Of a DNA stretch of 59,882 nucleotides, positions 26,772-35,381 are shown one piece after another (position 1 is the stretch's first letter; each line of letters opens with the position of its first letter). Both the position numbers and the translations under genes were made by a program. Origin of the DNA: Myxococcales bacterium (lineage in GTDB: Bacteria > Myxococcota > Myxococcia > Myxococcales > Myxococcaceae); contig JACPVI010000031.1 of NCBI GenBank assembly GCA_016191815.1, positions 1 to 59,882 on the forward strand, given 5' to 3'. Below the pieces are notes generated by a model. It made no database searches, had not been told where the DNA came from, and saw nothing but the letters and a program-made list of their open reading frames with translations.

Positions 26772-29700
26772 ATGGCTTCAAGCTGGAAACGCCGGCATTT
26801 CTTCGTCGCGGGCCTGCTCGCGGCGGTGCTCGTGGTACTCGTCGCCTCGACCCAGGTCTGTCTCACCGCCTGGTTGAAGTACGGAGTGGCCCTCGGCCGC
26901 TGCCCCGACGGAGACATTCGCCAGACCGTCGAGGTGGAGGCCTTGAGCGTCACTCGCGGGGCAGAGGGCTCCGTCAGAGTCCGCGCCATCGGGCACTACA
27001 CGCTCGGCCCTTCGGACCGGGCGATGACCGTGGCCCTCGAGCGGTTCGAGCCTTCGCTCCTCCTGGTCTCCGCCGGGCAGCAAACGCCGCTCGTGCCGGA
27101 GAAAGGATGGACCGACGACGGGGCCGGGAAGCTCGCTTCGGTCGTCCTCCCCAAGGTGCCCGACGGCGAGTACGTGCTCCGGGCGAGGGTGAAGAGCTCC
27201 CTGGGCGAGTCGAGCCACGACCTGCCGCTGCCCCTCTTCGCGCCCGCGCGAGTGCACGTGATCACCGACCGCCCGCTCTACGAGCCGGGGAACACGGTCA
27301 AGTTCCGCGCGGTGGGGCTCCGGGCGAGGGACCTGGCTCCGCTCGACGGCCGGCCTGGGACGTGGATGGTGATGGACCCTTCCGGCGAGGTGCTGCTCGA
27401 GGAGCTGGCGCCCGCCGGGGAATGGGGCGTCGTCTCGGGCAGCTTCCCGCTCGATCGCGGCGCCGCCACCGGCAACTGGACGGTGCGATGGAGCTCCGGC
27501 GGCGCCTCGGGAGATTCGTCCTTCCGCGTTCAGCCCTTCACCCTCCCCCGCTTCCGGGTGGAGGCAGAGCCAGCAAAGCCCTTCTACGGCCGCCACGAGC
27601 GTCCGGTGCTGCGCGGGGTCGTGCGGTACAGCTCGGGCGCGCCGGTGCCCAAGGCTGCGCTGTCGATTGACTGGAGCGTCGCGGGAGAATGGCCGCCTCC
27701 CACCTCATGGCTCGAGGGAGCGTTGCCCAAGAACGCCGAGGCGGGCGCGAACGGGCGCTTCACCCTGGAGCTTCCCCCGGTGCCGGAGGACTTGCAGGGG
27801 CAAGCCACGCTGTCGGCGCGGATCGCCGCCACCGATCCGTCCGGCGATCGAGTGGAGGGCGGCGCCTCGGTCCTCCTCTCGGAGGATCCGATCCAGGTGT
27901 CGGCGGTCACCGAGCTGGGCGAGGGGCTGGTGCAAGGCTTCAACAATCGCCTCTACCTGCGAGCCACCACCGCGGACGGGCGCGTGCTCGAGGGCGCCCA
28001 CCTCACCGTCAAGCGCGCCTGGGAGCCGAAGGATCCAGGCGTGAACGCCAAGGCCGACGAGGACGGCGTGGCCAGCCTTCAGCTCGATCCGGGCCCGCCC
28101 GTGAACGTGGTCATTCCCCCGGCGCCCTTCCGGCCGCCTCCCCGCGAGCCTGCCGTGGAGCGCGGGGAGGCCATCGACCTGTTCAGCGACGAGGAGCCGC
28201 CGCTGGCGGACCAGGTGGCGATGGAGAAGTGGGACGCCGCGCTCGAGCCCTGCGCGCGCTGGGTGCAGAACGGGTTCGACGAGCTGGTGGTCGGCGTCAG
28301 GGTCGGGGCTGGCGGCGCGGTGACCGCGGTCGCCGCTCCGGCCAACAGGCTTGGAAAGTGCGTGGCGACGGCCCTCTCCGCGCGGAGCCTTCCGCCCGGT
28401 CGCGAGCGGCTCTACTCCGTAGGCCTCGGCTTCCGGGACGACGAGCTGCCCAAGCTGCACGCGGAGGTGGATGGGCTCCCGCTCACGCAGGCGGTGGGAG
28501 ACCCTCCGGAGGCGATCGCACAAGCGCTCCGGGATGCGATCCAGGGACTGCGAGACTGCATCCCGCCGGCCGCCCCCAGCGCGGGGGCGCTGCCGAGGAT
28601 TCTCGAGTGGCGGCTGCGCGCCGGGAGCAAGGAGATCTCGATCGGCTGGGTACGGGCGAAGAACGCGGAGCCGTTTCCTGCATCCGCGCTGGACTGCATG
28701 CAGGCGCGGCTGAGCCGGGTGCCGCTCGCCGATCCGGCACCGGAGGACGGCCTCGGAGTGGCGCGGCTGAGCGTTCAGGCGCCCGAGAAGTACGAGGCGA
28801 TGCGGCCGCAGGCCACCACGATGCTCGGCTACGACTTCGTGGTCACCGCGAGGAGAGGCGATGAGCTGCTCGGGACCACCCGGCTTCGCATGGCTCCCGG
28901 CGCGGTTCCGCCGGTGCGCCTCAGGGCCACGCCGGTGATCGCCAGCCCGGGCGACGCGATCACGGTGGATATCCTCCGTGGGCCGGACTTCTCCGGCGAG
29001 CTTCCGGAGAAGCTCTTCCTCTCCTTCGGCCACCAGTCGCTCGAGGCGAAGGTGGAGGAGAAGACGCGCTCGGCGCAGTTCCAGCTCCCGGCCGGAGCCG
29101 AAGGATGGATGGAGGTGAGCTGGGGCGGGGCGAGGGCGGTGGTGTTCGTGCGGCCGAAGGCCCAGCTTTGGCTCTCCGTCCGCCCGGACCGGGAACGCTA
29201 CGCGCCGGGACAGCTCGCGCATCTTGCGGTGGAGACGCGGGCATCGGGCGCGGGGACTCCTGCGGCGGTGGGACTGTTCGGAATCGACGAAAGCTTGGGC
29301 CAGCTGGTCGCGCTTCCCGGCCCCGACGCGCTCGAGCAGCTCCGGCCGCTGCCCACCGCGACCGCGGCCTTCGGCTCGCTGGACGCGCAGGCGCTCACCA
29401 TGGGGCGGGTGCGAGGAGCCAGCGCCGCCGCGGCCACGGTGGTGCGAGTGACGGCGATTCCCGCGCCGGAGCAGCTCGAGGTTCCGGTCCACGCTCGGGG
29501 CGGAGGGAGCTTCGACCCGCTCATCGAGCTGACCGACCACTTCTACTCGGTGCTCGCCGAGCTGCACGTTCAGACCCGCGCCTGGGAGGCCGGGGCGCCG
29601 GAGGCGGAGAAGATGACGCCGAAGACAATGGCCTCTCTGTGGGAGAAGGCGCTCGACGCGTCCGCCGGCAGGAAGGAGCCGGTCACCGACGCCTTCGGGC

Positions 29701-29834
29701 GGAGGCTCAAGCTGTCGCAGTTGCCGAGCGACCTCCTCGCGCTGACGGACCCGCGGATGGTGGTGGTCCACGGAACGCGGCTGCCGGAGGACGTGGAGAA
29801 CTGGTCGAACTGGGTCGCGAGGGAGACGCCATGA
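26772..29834 (+). CDS. alpha-2-macroglobulin, N-terminal half, with inserted PglI/AgmX-like modules
   Basis: 1020 residues. A basic leader and one transmembrane anchor (FFVAGLLAAVLVVLVAS) precede macroglobulin domains, including an MG2-type segment VHVITDRPLYEPGNTVKFRA near residue 160. Residues about 470-690 do not look like macroglobulin: two Cys-paired modules (ALEPCARWVQ...GKCVATALSARSLPPG near 490-555; LRDCIPPAAP...ALDCMQARLS near 590-655) resemble the C-terminal domain of AgmX/PglI gliding proteins. The MG domains then resume (FVVTARRGDELLGTTRLRMA). It ends without bait region, A2M or thioester domains; these lie in the next gene, whose ATG overlaps this TGA. Predicted periplasmic, inner-membrane anchored. 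Confidence 0.75.
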   Translation: MASSWKRRHFFVAGLLAAVLVVLVASTQVCLTAWLKYGVALGRCPDGDIRQTVEVEALSVTRGAEGSVRVRAIGHYTLGPSDRAMTVALERFEPSLLLVSAGQQTPLVPEKGWTDDGAGKLASVVLPKVPDGEYVLRARVKSSLGESSHDLPLPLFAPARVHVITDRPLYEPGNTVKFRAVGLRARDLAPLDGRPGTWMVMDPSGEVLLEELAPAGEWGVVSGSFPLDRGAATGNWTVRWSSGGASGDSSFRVQPFTLPRFRVEAEPAKPFYGRHERPVLRGVVRYSSGAPVPKAALSIDWSVAGEWPPPTSWLEGALPKNAEAGANGRFTLELPPVPEDLQGQATLSARIAATDPSGDRVEGGASVLLSEDPIQVSAVTELGEGLVQGFNNRLYLRATTADGRVLEGAHLTVKRAWEPKDPGVNAKADEDGVASLQLDPGPPVNVVIPPAPFRPPPREPAVERGEAIDLFSDEEPPLADQVAMEKWDAALEPCARWVQNGFDELVVGVRVGAGGAVTAVAAPANRLGKCVATALSARSLPPGRERLYSVGLGFRDDELPKLHAEVDGLPLTQAVGDPPEAIAQALRDAIQGLRDCIPPAAPSAGALPRILEWRLRAGSKEISIGWVRAKNAEPFPASALDCMQARLSRVPLADPAPEDGLGVARLSVQAPEKYEAMRPQATTMLGYDFVVTARRGDELLGTTRLRMAPGAVPPVRLRATPVIASPGDAITVDILRGPDFSGELPEKLFLSFGHQSLEAKVEEKTRSAQFQLPAGAEGWMEVSWGGARAVVFVRPKAQLWLSVRPDRERYAPGQLAHLAVETRASGAGTPAAVGLFGIDESLGQLVALPGPDALEQLRPLPTATAAFGSLDAQALTMGRVRGASAAAATVVRVTAIPAPEQLEVPVHARGGGSFDPLIELTDHFYSVLAELHVQTRAWEAGAPEAEKMTPKTMASLWEKALDASAGRKEPVTDAFGRRLKLSQLPSDLLALTDPRMVVVHGTRLPEDVENWSNWVARETP

Positions 29835-32203
29835 AACGCGCGGCGATCGTCGTGGTGGTGCTGGGCGGGCTGGTGGTGCTGGTGCTGGTGCTCGGCTCGC
29901 TGTCCCTCGCGGGGCGCGCGAGAGAAAGTTTCGGCTACCGAGCCAAGGGGATGGCCATGGCCGGCGAAATACCTGCGGCCGAGGAGAAGGCGCTTCGGGA
30001 TTTCGGGGCTGACTCCCCGGCAGCGCCTCCGGCGCTTGCAGCGGCGACGCCGGAGCCCGAGCCTCCGCGGGATGAGCTGGAAATCGCCGCCGACGGCTAC
30101 ATGACCGGAAGCAAGCGCATGCTGCTCAAGGCGAAGGTCGGCGGCAAAGGCATGCCCGCGTCCGAGGTCGAAGGCGATCGCGGCGGCGAGGGCCAAGAGG
30201 CGCCCACGCGCTCCTGGTTCCCGGAAACCTTCCTCTTCGAGCCGCTGGTGGTCACCGACCAGGAAGGCCGGGCCAACGTGCCGGTACGAGTGCCCGACCG
30301 CCTCACGCGCTGGAGGGTGCTCGCCCTGGCGCACTCTCGCGCCGGCGCCCAGGCCGGTGCGCTCTCCACCTTCGAAGGCACCCTCCCCGCCTACGTGGAT
30401 CCAGTGGTGCCTCCGTTCCTCACCGCGGGCGACGAGGTGAGGTTGCCGGTGCAACTCGTCAACACCACCGAGACTGACCTCGACCGCACCCTCAAGCTTT
30501 CCGCCGCCGGGGCGAACCTGGCCGCGGCCGGCGGGAGCGTGCGCGTGCCGGCGCAGGGCACGCTGGTGCAGTACGCCGAGCTGAAGGTGGAGCGGCCGGG
30601 GCAGGTGGTGGTGAAGGCCTCGCTGGGCGACACCGACGCCGTGGAGCGCACCATCGAGGTGAAGCCGGCCGGGAGACCTCTTTCGGTGAGCAAGGGCGGG
30701 ACGCTCGCCGCTCCGCGCGAGGTGCAGCTCTCCGGCCCGGCAGATCCGCTTCCGGAGAGCGAGCGGGTGCGGCTGCTGGTGTTTCCCGGGGCGCTGGCGC
30801 TCCTTCGCTCCGAGCTGTCCACCGCCCTGCACCGCGCCGGGACGGCCGACGACGCCTACTCCCTGCTGATGGCCGGAAGGGCGCCGGCCCTGCTCCGTGC
30901 CCTCGGTGACGAGCCGGACCGAGAGGTCCTCCGGAACCTGGCGCTCGTCTCCGGTCAGCGCGCCATCCACCATTCCCGCTCGCCGGACATCTCCAGCGCG
31001 GCCTTGCTCGCCGAGGCAGCGCTCGCCCACCCGGACAATCCGGTGCTCTCGCGCCTGGGCGAACGGTTGGCAGCGATGGTGGCGGGAGCGCAGCTCCCCG
31101 ACGGCACCTGCCAGGGCGGCAACGGCTGGACGCTCCAGCGGCTGCTGGTGGCGACCGCGGACTGCGCCAAGGCGGTCGGGGCGGGGAAGGCCACCGAGGC
31201 GGCGCGGCAGCGATCCACCGGCTTCAACCTGCGCGCCTCCGGCGCTTTCGAGCGAAACGCGGGGAGGATCGACGACGGCTACACTGCGGCGGCCATCCTG
31301 GCGAGCGGCGCCTTGAAGGGTTCGCTCGCCGAGGAGCTGCGCGCCAAGGTCCGCGCGGCCATCGCCGCCCAGCAGGACGGCTCGAAGGTGCTCCAGGCGG
31401 ACGAGGGAGTGGTCCGCGCCGACGGCAGCGTGCCGACTCAGGCCGAGGCCACCGCGCTCGCGGTGCTGGCGCTGGAAGGCGACGCGCAGGCACCGATGGC
31501 TGACCTTGGCACCTCGCTGCTGGCCGGCTACAGCCCTGTCTATGGCTGGGGCGACGGCCGCACCAACCTCGCCTGCATGCGCGCGGTGCTGCAGCTTTTC
31601 AAAGAGCCGGTGCCCTCCAACGTGCGGGTGGTGCTGGAGATGGACGGCAACCCGGTCACCGAGGGCGCGCTCGATCCGTCACGACTCAAGGACGTGGTCG
31701 CTCTGGAGGCGCCCGCTCCGGGCTCATCCGGGATGCACAAGTGGCGAGTGCGCGCGGAGCCCGCGGTGCCCGGGCTCGGATTCTCGCTGACCCTCACCGC
31801 CTATGTGCCCTGGAAGCAGGAGGAGCCCACGGGAGGACTGGACTTGGCGATCGCCTCGCCCACGGAGCTGGCCGTCGGGCGACCGGCGGAGATCTCGCTC
31901 AGCGCCACGGCGCCCGCGGGGATGGCGCTGAAGATTCGCCACTCGCTGCCGGCGGGCGTGCAGCCGGACACGCCAAGTCTGGAGCTGCTGGTGAGCTCCG
32001 GCTCGATCTCCCGCTTCGAGACCGAAGATGGAGCGGTCCAGCTCGAGGTGCCGGCGCGGCAGGCAGGTCAACCCTTCACCGCCAAGTACCGGCTGGTGCC
32101 AACTTTGGCGGGCAAGCTGCACGCCTCGGCGTCGACCATCACGCCGGTGGGACGCCCGGACCTGATGCGTTACGTGGCGCCGGCGACGTGGGTGGTGCGG
32201 TAG
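29831..32203 (+). CDS. alpha-2-macroglobulin, C-terminal half
   Basis: 790 residues from ATG 29831 (ATGA overlap). N-terminal anchor AIVVVVLGGLVVLVLVLGSL, then a Pro/Ala/Glu-rich stretch to residue about 120 sitting where the bait region of macroglobulins lies. Residues about 125-175 are the A2M-domain signature (RSWFPETFLFEPLVVTDQEG; VPDRLTRWRVLALAHS). The helical alpha-toroid follows (ALLAEAALAHPDNPVLSRLG; DDGYTAAAILASGALKG; VPTQAEATALAVLALEG) and a receptor-like beta domain closes it. The thioester motif CxEQ is absent; the region holds GTCQGGNGWTLQ, so trapping must be thioester-independent, as in the short bacterial A2M type. Confidence 0.78.
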   Translation: MKRAAIVVVVLGGLVVLVLVLGSLSLAGRARESFGYRAKGMAMAGEIPAAEEKALRDFGADSPAAPPALAAATPEPEPPRDELEIAADGYMTGSKRMLLKAKVGGKGMPASEVEGDRGGEGQEAPTRSWFPETFLFEPLVVTDQEGRANVPVRVPDRLTRWRVLALAHSRAGAQAGALSTFEGTLPAYVDPVVPPFLTAGDEVRLPVQLVNTTETDLDRTLKLSAAGANLAAAGGSVRVPAQGTLVQYAELKVERPGQVVVKASLGDTDAVERTIEVKPAGRPLSVSKGGTLAAPREVQLSGPADPLPESERVRLLVFPGALALLRSELSTALHRAGTADDAYSLLMAGRAPALLRALGDEPDREVLRNLALVSGQRAIHHSRSPDISSAALLAEAALAHPDNPVLSRLGERLAAMVAGAQLPDGTCQGGNGWTLQRLLVATADCAKAVGAGKATEAARQRSTGFNLRASGAFERNAGRIDDGYTAAAILASGALKGSLAEELRAKVRAAIAAQQDGSKVLQADEGVVRADGSVPTQAEATALAVLALEGDAQAPMADLGTSLLAGYSPVYGWGDGRTNLACMRAVLQLFKEPVPSNVRVVLEMDGNPVTEGALDPSRLKDVVALEAPAPGSSGMHKWRVRAEPAVPGLGFSLTLTAYVPWKQEEPTGGLDLAIASPTELAVGRPAEISLSATAPAGMALKIRHSLPAGVQPDTPSLELLVSSGSISRFETEDGAVQLEVPARQAGQPFTAKYRLVPTLAGKLHASASTITPVGRPDLMRYVAPATWVVR

Positions 32204-32224
32204 CTGGGTGGTCGGCGACGTCCC

Positions 32225-33604
32225 TCACATCGGCTTCTCCCCCACCGCCACCACGTTGGTCGCCGGCCAAGGAAGAGCCTGGCCGGAGTCGTCGAACAAC
32301 TCGACGGTGCCGCGGTAGCGGTTCTCGGCGATCCAGGGATTCACGTAGGCGCGGATCTCGATCGGCGTGAGGCCCGCGCGCTCGAGCGCCTGGCGGTACC
32401 CGTCGGCGGTGAGCGGGCCGAACTCCTCGTGCACCTCGATGTGCCAGTTGCGGATGTAGTCCTTCTTGCAGAGGAACTCGTTGGCGAGGTGCACCGAGAG
32501 CCGGACCTCCTCGGGCGAGATCCGCTCGTGCGCCGCGCCCTGGCCGCGCTTGAATTCTTCTGCGAACTTCTGGAACCGCTCCTTGGTGCCGGTGTCGAGC
32601 AGCCGCAAGCGGCACACATGATCGCCCGGGCTCACCCCGTCGCGGATCAACAGCCGCCCTCCCGGGCGCAGCTCCTCGCACGCGTTCCCCAGCGCGCGGT
32701 GGATCGCTCCGTGGTCGTAGCCGGAATAGGAGTACAGCTCGTGCCCCACCGAGGAGAGGACGATGGTGCTTGCGCTGCCCGGCTCCAGCAGCCGCTCCGC
32801 GGCATTGCCGAACAGGAATGTCACGTCCTCCGAGGAGTAGTGGTTCTCGTCGCATCGCCTCAGGAACTCGCGGGACAGCTCCACGCCCACGAAGGCCGAG
32901 TCGGGATGCCGGCGCGACAGCTCCACAAGCAGCTTCCCGGTGCCACAGCCCTTGTCGACGATCCTCCCGGGGACGACCCAGGGCGAGAGGTCCTCGAGCT
33001 TCTGGGCGAGGGCCGCGTCCATCTGGGCCCCGTAGCTCGCGAATTCGCGCGCGTGGCCGAGCTCCCCATCGTCGTTGAGGAGCCGCTGCGCGTAGATCGC
33101 CCTCAGCCTTTCGGGGACTCCGTGGCGAAGGTAGCTGGCGACGGTCGAGGCGGCCGCCTCTTCTCGCCAAGCCCGCCCGTCGGCGGCGCGCTGCACCAGC
33201 TCGTGCGGGGTGAGGCCGCGGACCTCGCCCGGCACCACCTGGAAGCCGGCGGCGACGAACAGCTCTTCCACCTCGTGGTTCGAGGTGTACACGCGGCAGC
33301 TTGCCGGCCCCAGCTCGAGCCCCGTCGAGCCGCGGACACAGGCAAGGACGTGATCGACCCACCGCGCGCTCTCGCCGATGTCGTCCACGCGCACCAGCGC
33401 GAACGGCCGGCCGCTCGCCTCCAGCACGGGGCGCAGCATCTCCTCGCGCAGCTCGACCGGAAGGGGGTTCCGACGGGTACCGGAGTGGTCCGCGCTGCTG
33501 AGGACGCAGACGGTCCGCTCCACCCCGGTGCCGGCCAGCGAGGCGATCCAGCGCGCTTGCGCCGCGGTCACCGCGTGGAACCGACCAACGAGAAGGGCGA
33601 TCAC
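32225..33604 (-). CDS. fusion of degenerate NadM-like nucleotidyltransferase and class I SAM methyltransferase
   Basis: 459 residues. Residues 1-172 follow the NadM (NMN adenylyltransferase) pattern: LLVGRFHAVTAAQARWI, VCVLSSADHSGTRRNPLP, VRVDDIGESARWVDHVL, YTSNHEVEELFVAAGF. But the catalytic HxGH is replaced (VTAAQ) and the S/TxxxxR motif is not recognisable, so the domain is probably an inactive ligand-binding version. Residues 205-459 are a Rossmann methyltransferase (IVDKGCGTGKLLVELS; FVGVELSREFL; LRPGGRLLIRDGV). It is the last gene of the NAD-salvage cluster, 193 bp after nrtR; that gap holds only CCCGTC/CCCGGT-rich low-complexity DNA. Substrate unknown. Confidence 0.7.
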   Translation of the reverse strand: MIALLVGRFHAVTAAQARWIASLAGTGVERTVCVLSSADHSGTRRNPLPVELREEMLRPVLEASGRPFALVRVDDIGESARWVDHVLACVRGSTGLELGPASCRVYTSNHEVEELFVAAGFQVVPGEVRGLTPHELVQRAADGRAWREEAAASTVASYLRHGVPERLRAIYAQRLLNDDGELGHAREFASYGAQMDAALAQKLEDLSPWVVPGRIVDKGCGTGKLLVELSRRHPDSAFVGVELSREFLRRCDENHYSSEDVTFLFGNAAERLLEPGSASTIVLSSVGHELYSYSGYDHGAIHRALGNACEELRPGGRLLIRDGVSPGDHVCRLRLLDTGTKERFQKFAEEFKRGQGAAHERISPEEVRLSVHLANEFLCKKDYIRNWHIEVHEEFGPLTADGYRQALERAGLTPIEIRAYVNPWIAENRYRGTVELFDDSGQALPWPATNVVAVGEKPM

Positions 33605-33797
33605 GTGCCGAGTCTACGCAGGGCGGGCTGATCGGTGGGTGCCCAAGCGGGCAAGGCGGGGCGCACGAGTCGCCATCAACTCGCCGTGCCCGCCGGCTCG
33701 TTCCCGTCCCCGTCCCCCATCCCGAGGCCGCACCCGGTCCCGGTCCCGCTCCCGGCATCTCCCAGTTCAGTCCTCGATCCGCTTCACGGGGACCTCG

Positions 33798-34550
33798 CTA
33801 CCTGGATCGGCCGAACCTGTACACCGTGGCCGGCTTCGAGGCGGTGATGCGCTTCCCCGGCGCTTTCTCGATGACCCCGCTCTCCAGCATCCGGTTGAAG
33901 CGCCTCCGGAAGTTGCCGGGGTCCTGTTTCTCTCCGGTGACGATCTCGTGCACCGCCCTGAGCTCCGGGACGGTGAAGGTGAGCGGCACCAGGCTGAAGG
34001 CCACGTCGCTGTACTCCAGCTTGCCCGCCACCCGCCGGAGCGCCGCCCGGACGATCTCCTCGTGGTCGAAGGCGAGGGAGACCTTCCCCAGATTGCGCAT
34101 GAGGAACCAGTCCGCCATCGCAGCGTCCCCGCCCGCCCGGACCATCGGCACCAGGTCCGGCCGGACCAGCGCGAAGTAGGCGACGGTGATCACCCTCATG
34201 CGCGGGTCCCGGTGGGCGCGGCCGAAGGTGTAGAGCTGCTCGAGGTAGACCCACTTCCGGTCCAGCCCGGTCTCTTCCTCTAGCTCCCGCGTCGCCGCAG
34301 CGTCGAGGTCCTCCCCCTGATCCTTCTGCCCGTCCCCTACCCTCACGAAGCCCCCGGGGAGCGCCCACTTCCCCTTGAAAGGGTGCTCGTCCCGCTTGAT
34401 GAGCAGCACCCTCAGCTCCGCGTCGACCACCGTGAGGACCACCAGGTCCACCGCCACCGCCGGACGCGCGTAGTCGCCCGCCTTGTAGCGAGCCAGGAAC
34501 GCCCGCTCCTCGCCGTCCCGCTCGAGCTTCCCGGTCGGAGTTAGAGCCAT
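33798..34550 (-). CDS. nrtR: NrtR-type Nudix-domain transcriptional regulator of NAD metabolism
   Basis: 250 residues. N-terminal Nudix domain (VDLVVLTVVDAELRVLLIKR; KGKWALPGGFVR) with a complete Nudix box, G-x5-E-x7-REL-E-EE-T-GL, ending REVEE-like as ATRELEEETGLD, so residual hydrolase activity is possible although many NrtR have lost it. The C-terminal 80 residues form the winged-helix domain (FTVPELRAVHEIVTGEK; NFRRRFNRMLESGVIEK). NrtR represses NAD salvage genes and is released by ADP-ribose. Here it is the sixth gene of the salvage cluster it probably controls, through the palindrome at 40496-40516. The gap to the vWA gene is 4 bp. Confidence 0.85.
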   Translation of the reverse strand: MALTPTGKLERDGEERAFLARYKAGDYARPAVAVDLVVLTVVDAELRVLLIKRDEHPFKGKWALPGGFVRVGDGQKDQGEDLDAAATRELEEETGLDRKWVYLEQLYTFGRAHRDPRMRVITVAYFALVRPDLVPMVRAGGDAAMADWFLMRNLGKVSLAFDHEEIVRAALRRVAGKLEYSDVAFSLVPLTFTVPELRAVHEIVTGEKQDPGNFRRRFNRMLESGVIEKAPGKRITASKPATVYRFGRSR

Positions 34551-34554
34551 GGTT

Positions 34555-35367
34555 TCAGGGCACGAAGAAGCCGGCGTTGGAGCCCGGCCGGATCCTCGCC
34601 TGGCTGGCGCGGATGGCCGACTGGCTCACCATCTGGAACACCTTCCGCAGCGCGCTCGGGGTGGCGTCCTTCTGCACCGCGATGCAGCCGTCGGGGACGC
34701 CCATGCTCCGGGCCACCTTGTGGAAGTCCACGTCGCTTCCCACCCCCACGAAGGCCAGGATGAACTGCTCGGAGGCGAGCAGGTCCCGGGAGATCTTCGC
34801 GGCGTCGACGGCGGTGCGGCGGGAGCCGACGTCCTCTCCGTCGGTGATCACCACCACCACGCTGCGGACCGGGGTGCCGCCGTCCCGCAGGCGCTGGGCG
34901 TAGGCGACGTTGGCGGCCAGGGCGTCGCACCAGGTGTCGTACAGCCGGGTGGTGCCCGAGCCGCGGTAGTTCCTGGCGTCGAGCCTCACCGCGTCCGTCA
35001 CCGGAACGTAGGAGTGGAGGACGTCCATGTCGCTCGCGAAGGTCCACAGGGCCATCAGCACCGAGTCGCGCTCCTTCGCGCCGGCGAAGGCGTCGGCCAG
35101 CGCGTTCTGGCCGTCGCGCACCGCCTGCTCGAGGCCCCGCTCCGCGATGCTCGAGGAGGCGTCGATCAGCACGGTGATCAGCGTGACGTCCGAGGCCGAG
35201 ATGTCCTCCGCCGCGACGCCCGCCGCGCCGGCGATCACCACCTTCCCCAGGTGGCCGGTGAGCATGCTGGAGGTGGCCGGGCTGATCACTCCGTCGGCCA
35301 CCGCTCCGGCGAAGAGCGACTGGAGCGCGCTTGGGCCGTTGCCGTTGTTTCCGTTGGGCTTGTTCAT
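34555..35367 (-). CDS. von Willebrand factor A domain protein, TerY-like
   Basis: 270 residues. A low-complexity Asn/Gly N-terminus leads into a vWA domain with an intact MIDAS: DASSS (69-73), Thr140 in GSGTTRLYDTW and TDGED (175-179). It is cytoplasmic (no signal peptide). Together with the kinase (36369-38168) and PP2C (38156-39016) encoded nearby it makes the vWA/kinase/PP2C set known as the TerY phosphorylation triad in tellurite/stress loci. 14 bp separate it from the preceding gene and 4 bp from nrtR. Confidence 0.85.
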   Translation of the reverse strand: MNKPNGNNGNGPSALQSLFAGAVADGVISPATSSMLTGHLGKVVIAGAAGVAAEDISASDVTLITVLIDASSSIAERGLEQAVRDGQNALADAFAGAKERDSVLMALWTFASDMDVLHSYVPVTDAVRLDARNYRGSGTTRLYDTWCDALAANVAYAQRLRDGGTPVRSVVVVITDGEDVGSRRTAVDAAKISRDLLASEQFILAFVGVGSDVDFHKVARSMGVPDGCIAVQKDATPSALRKVFQMVSQSAIRASQARIRPGSNAGFFVP

Positions 35368-35381
35368 TTTTTCCTCCGGGG

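Noticed and set aside
27705-29771. 688-codon minus-strand frame opposite the macroglobulin gene
   Set aside because: Composition (His/Arg/Leu-rich, no domains) is that of a frame shadow.
33605-33797. CCCGTC/CCCGGT-rich stretch in the NAD cluster
   Set aside because: Low-complexity DNA, no dyad or promoter recognised; does not clearly support a second promoter.
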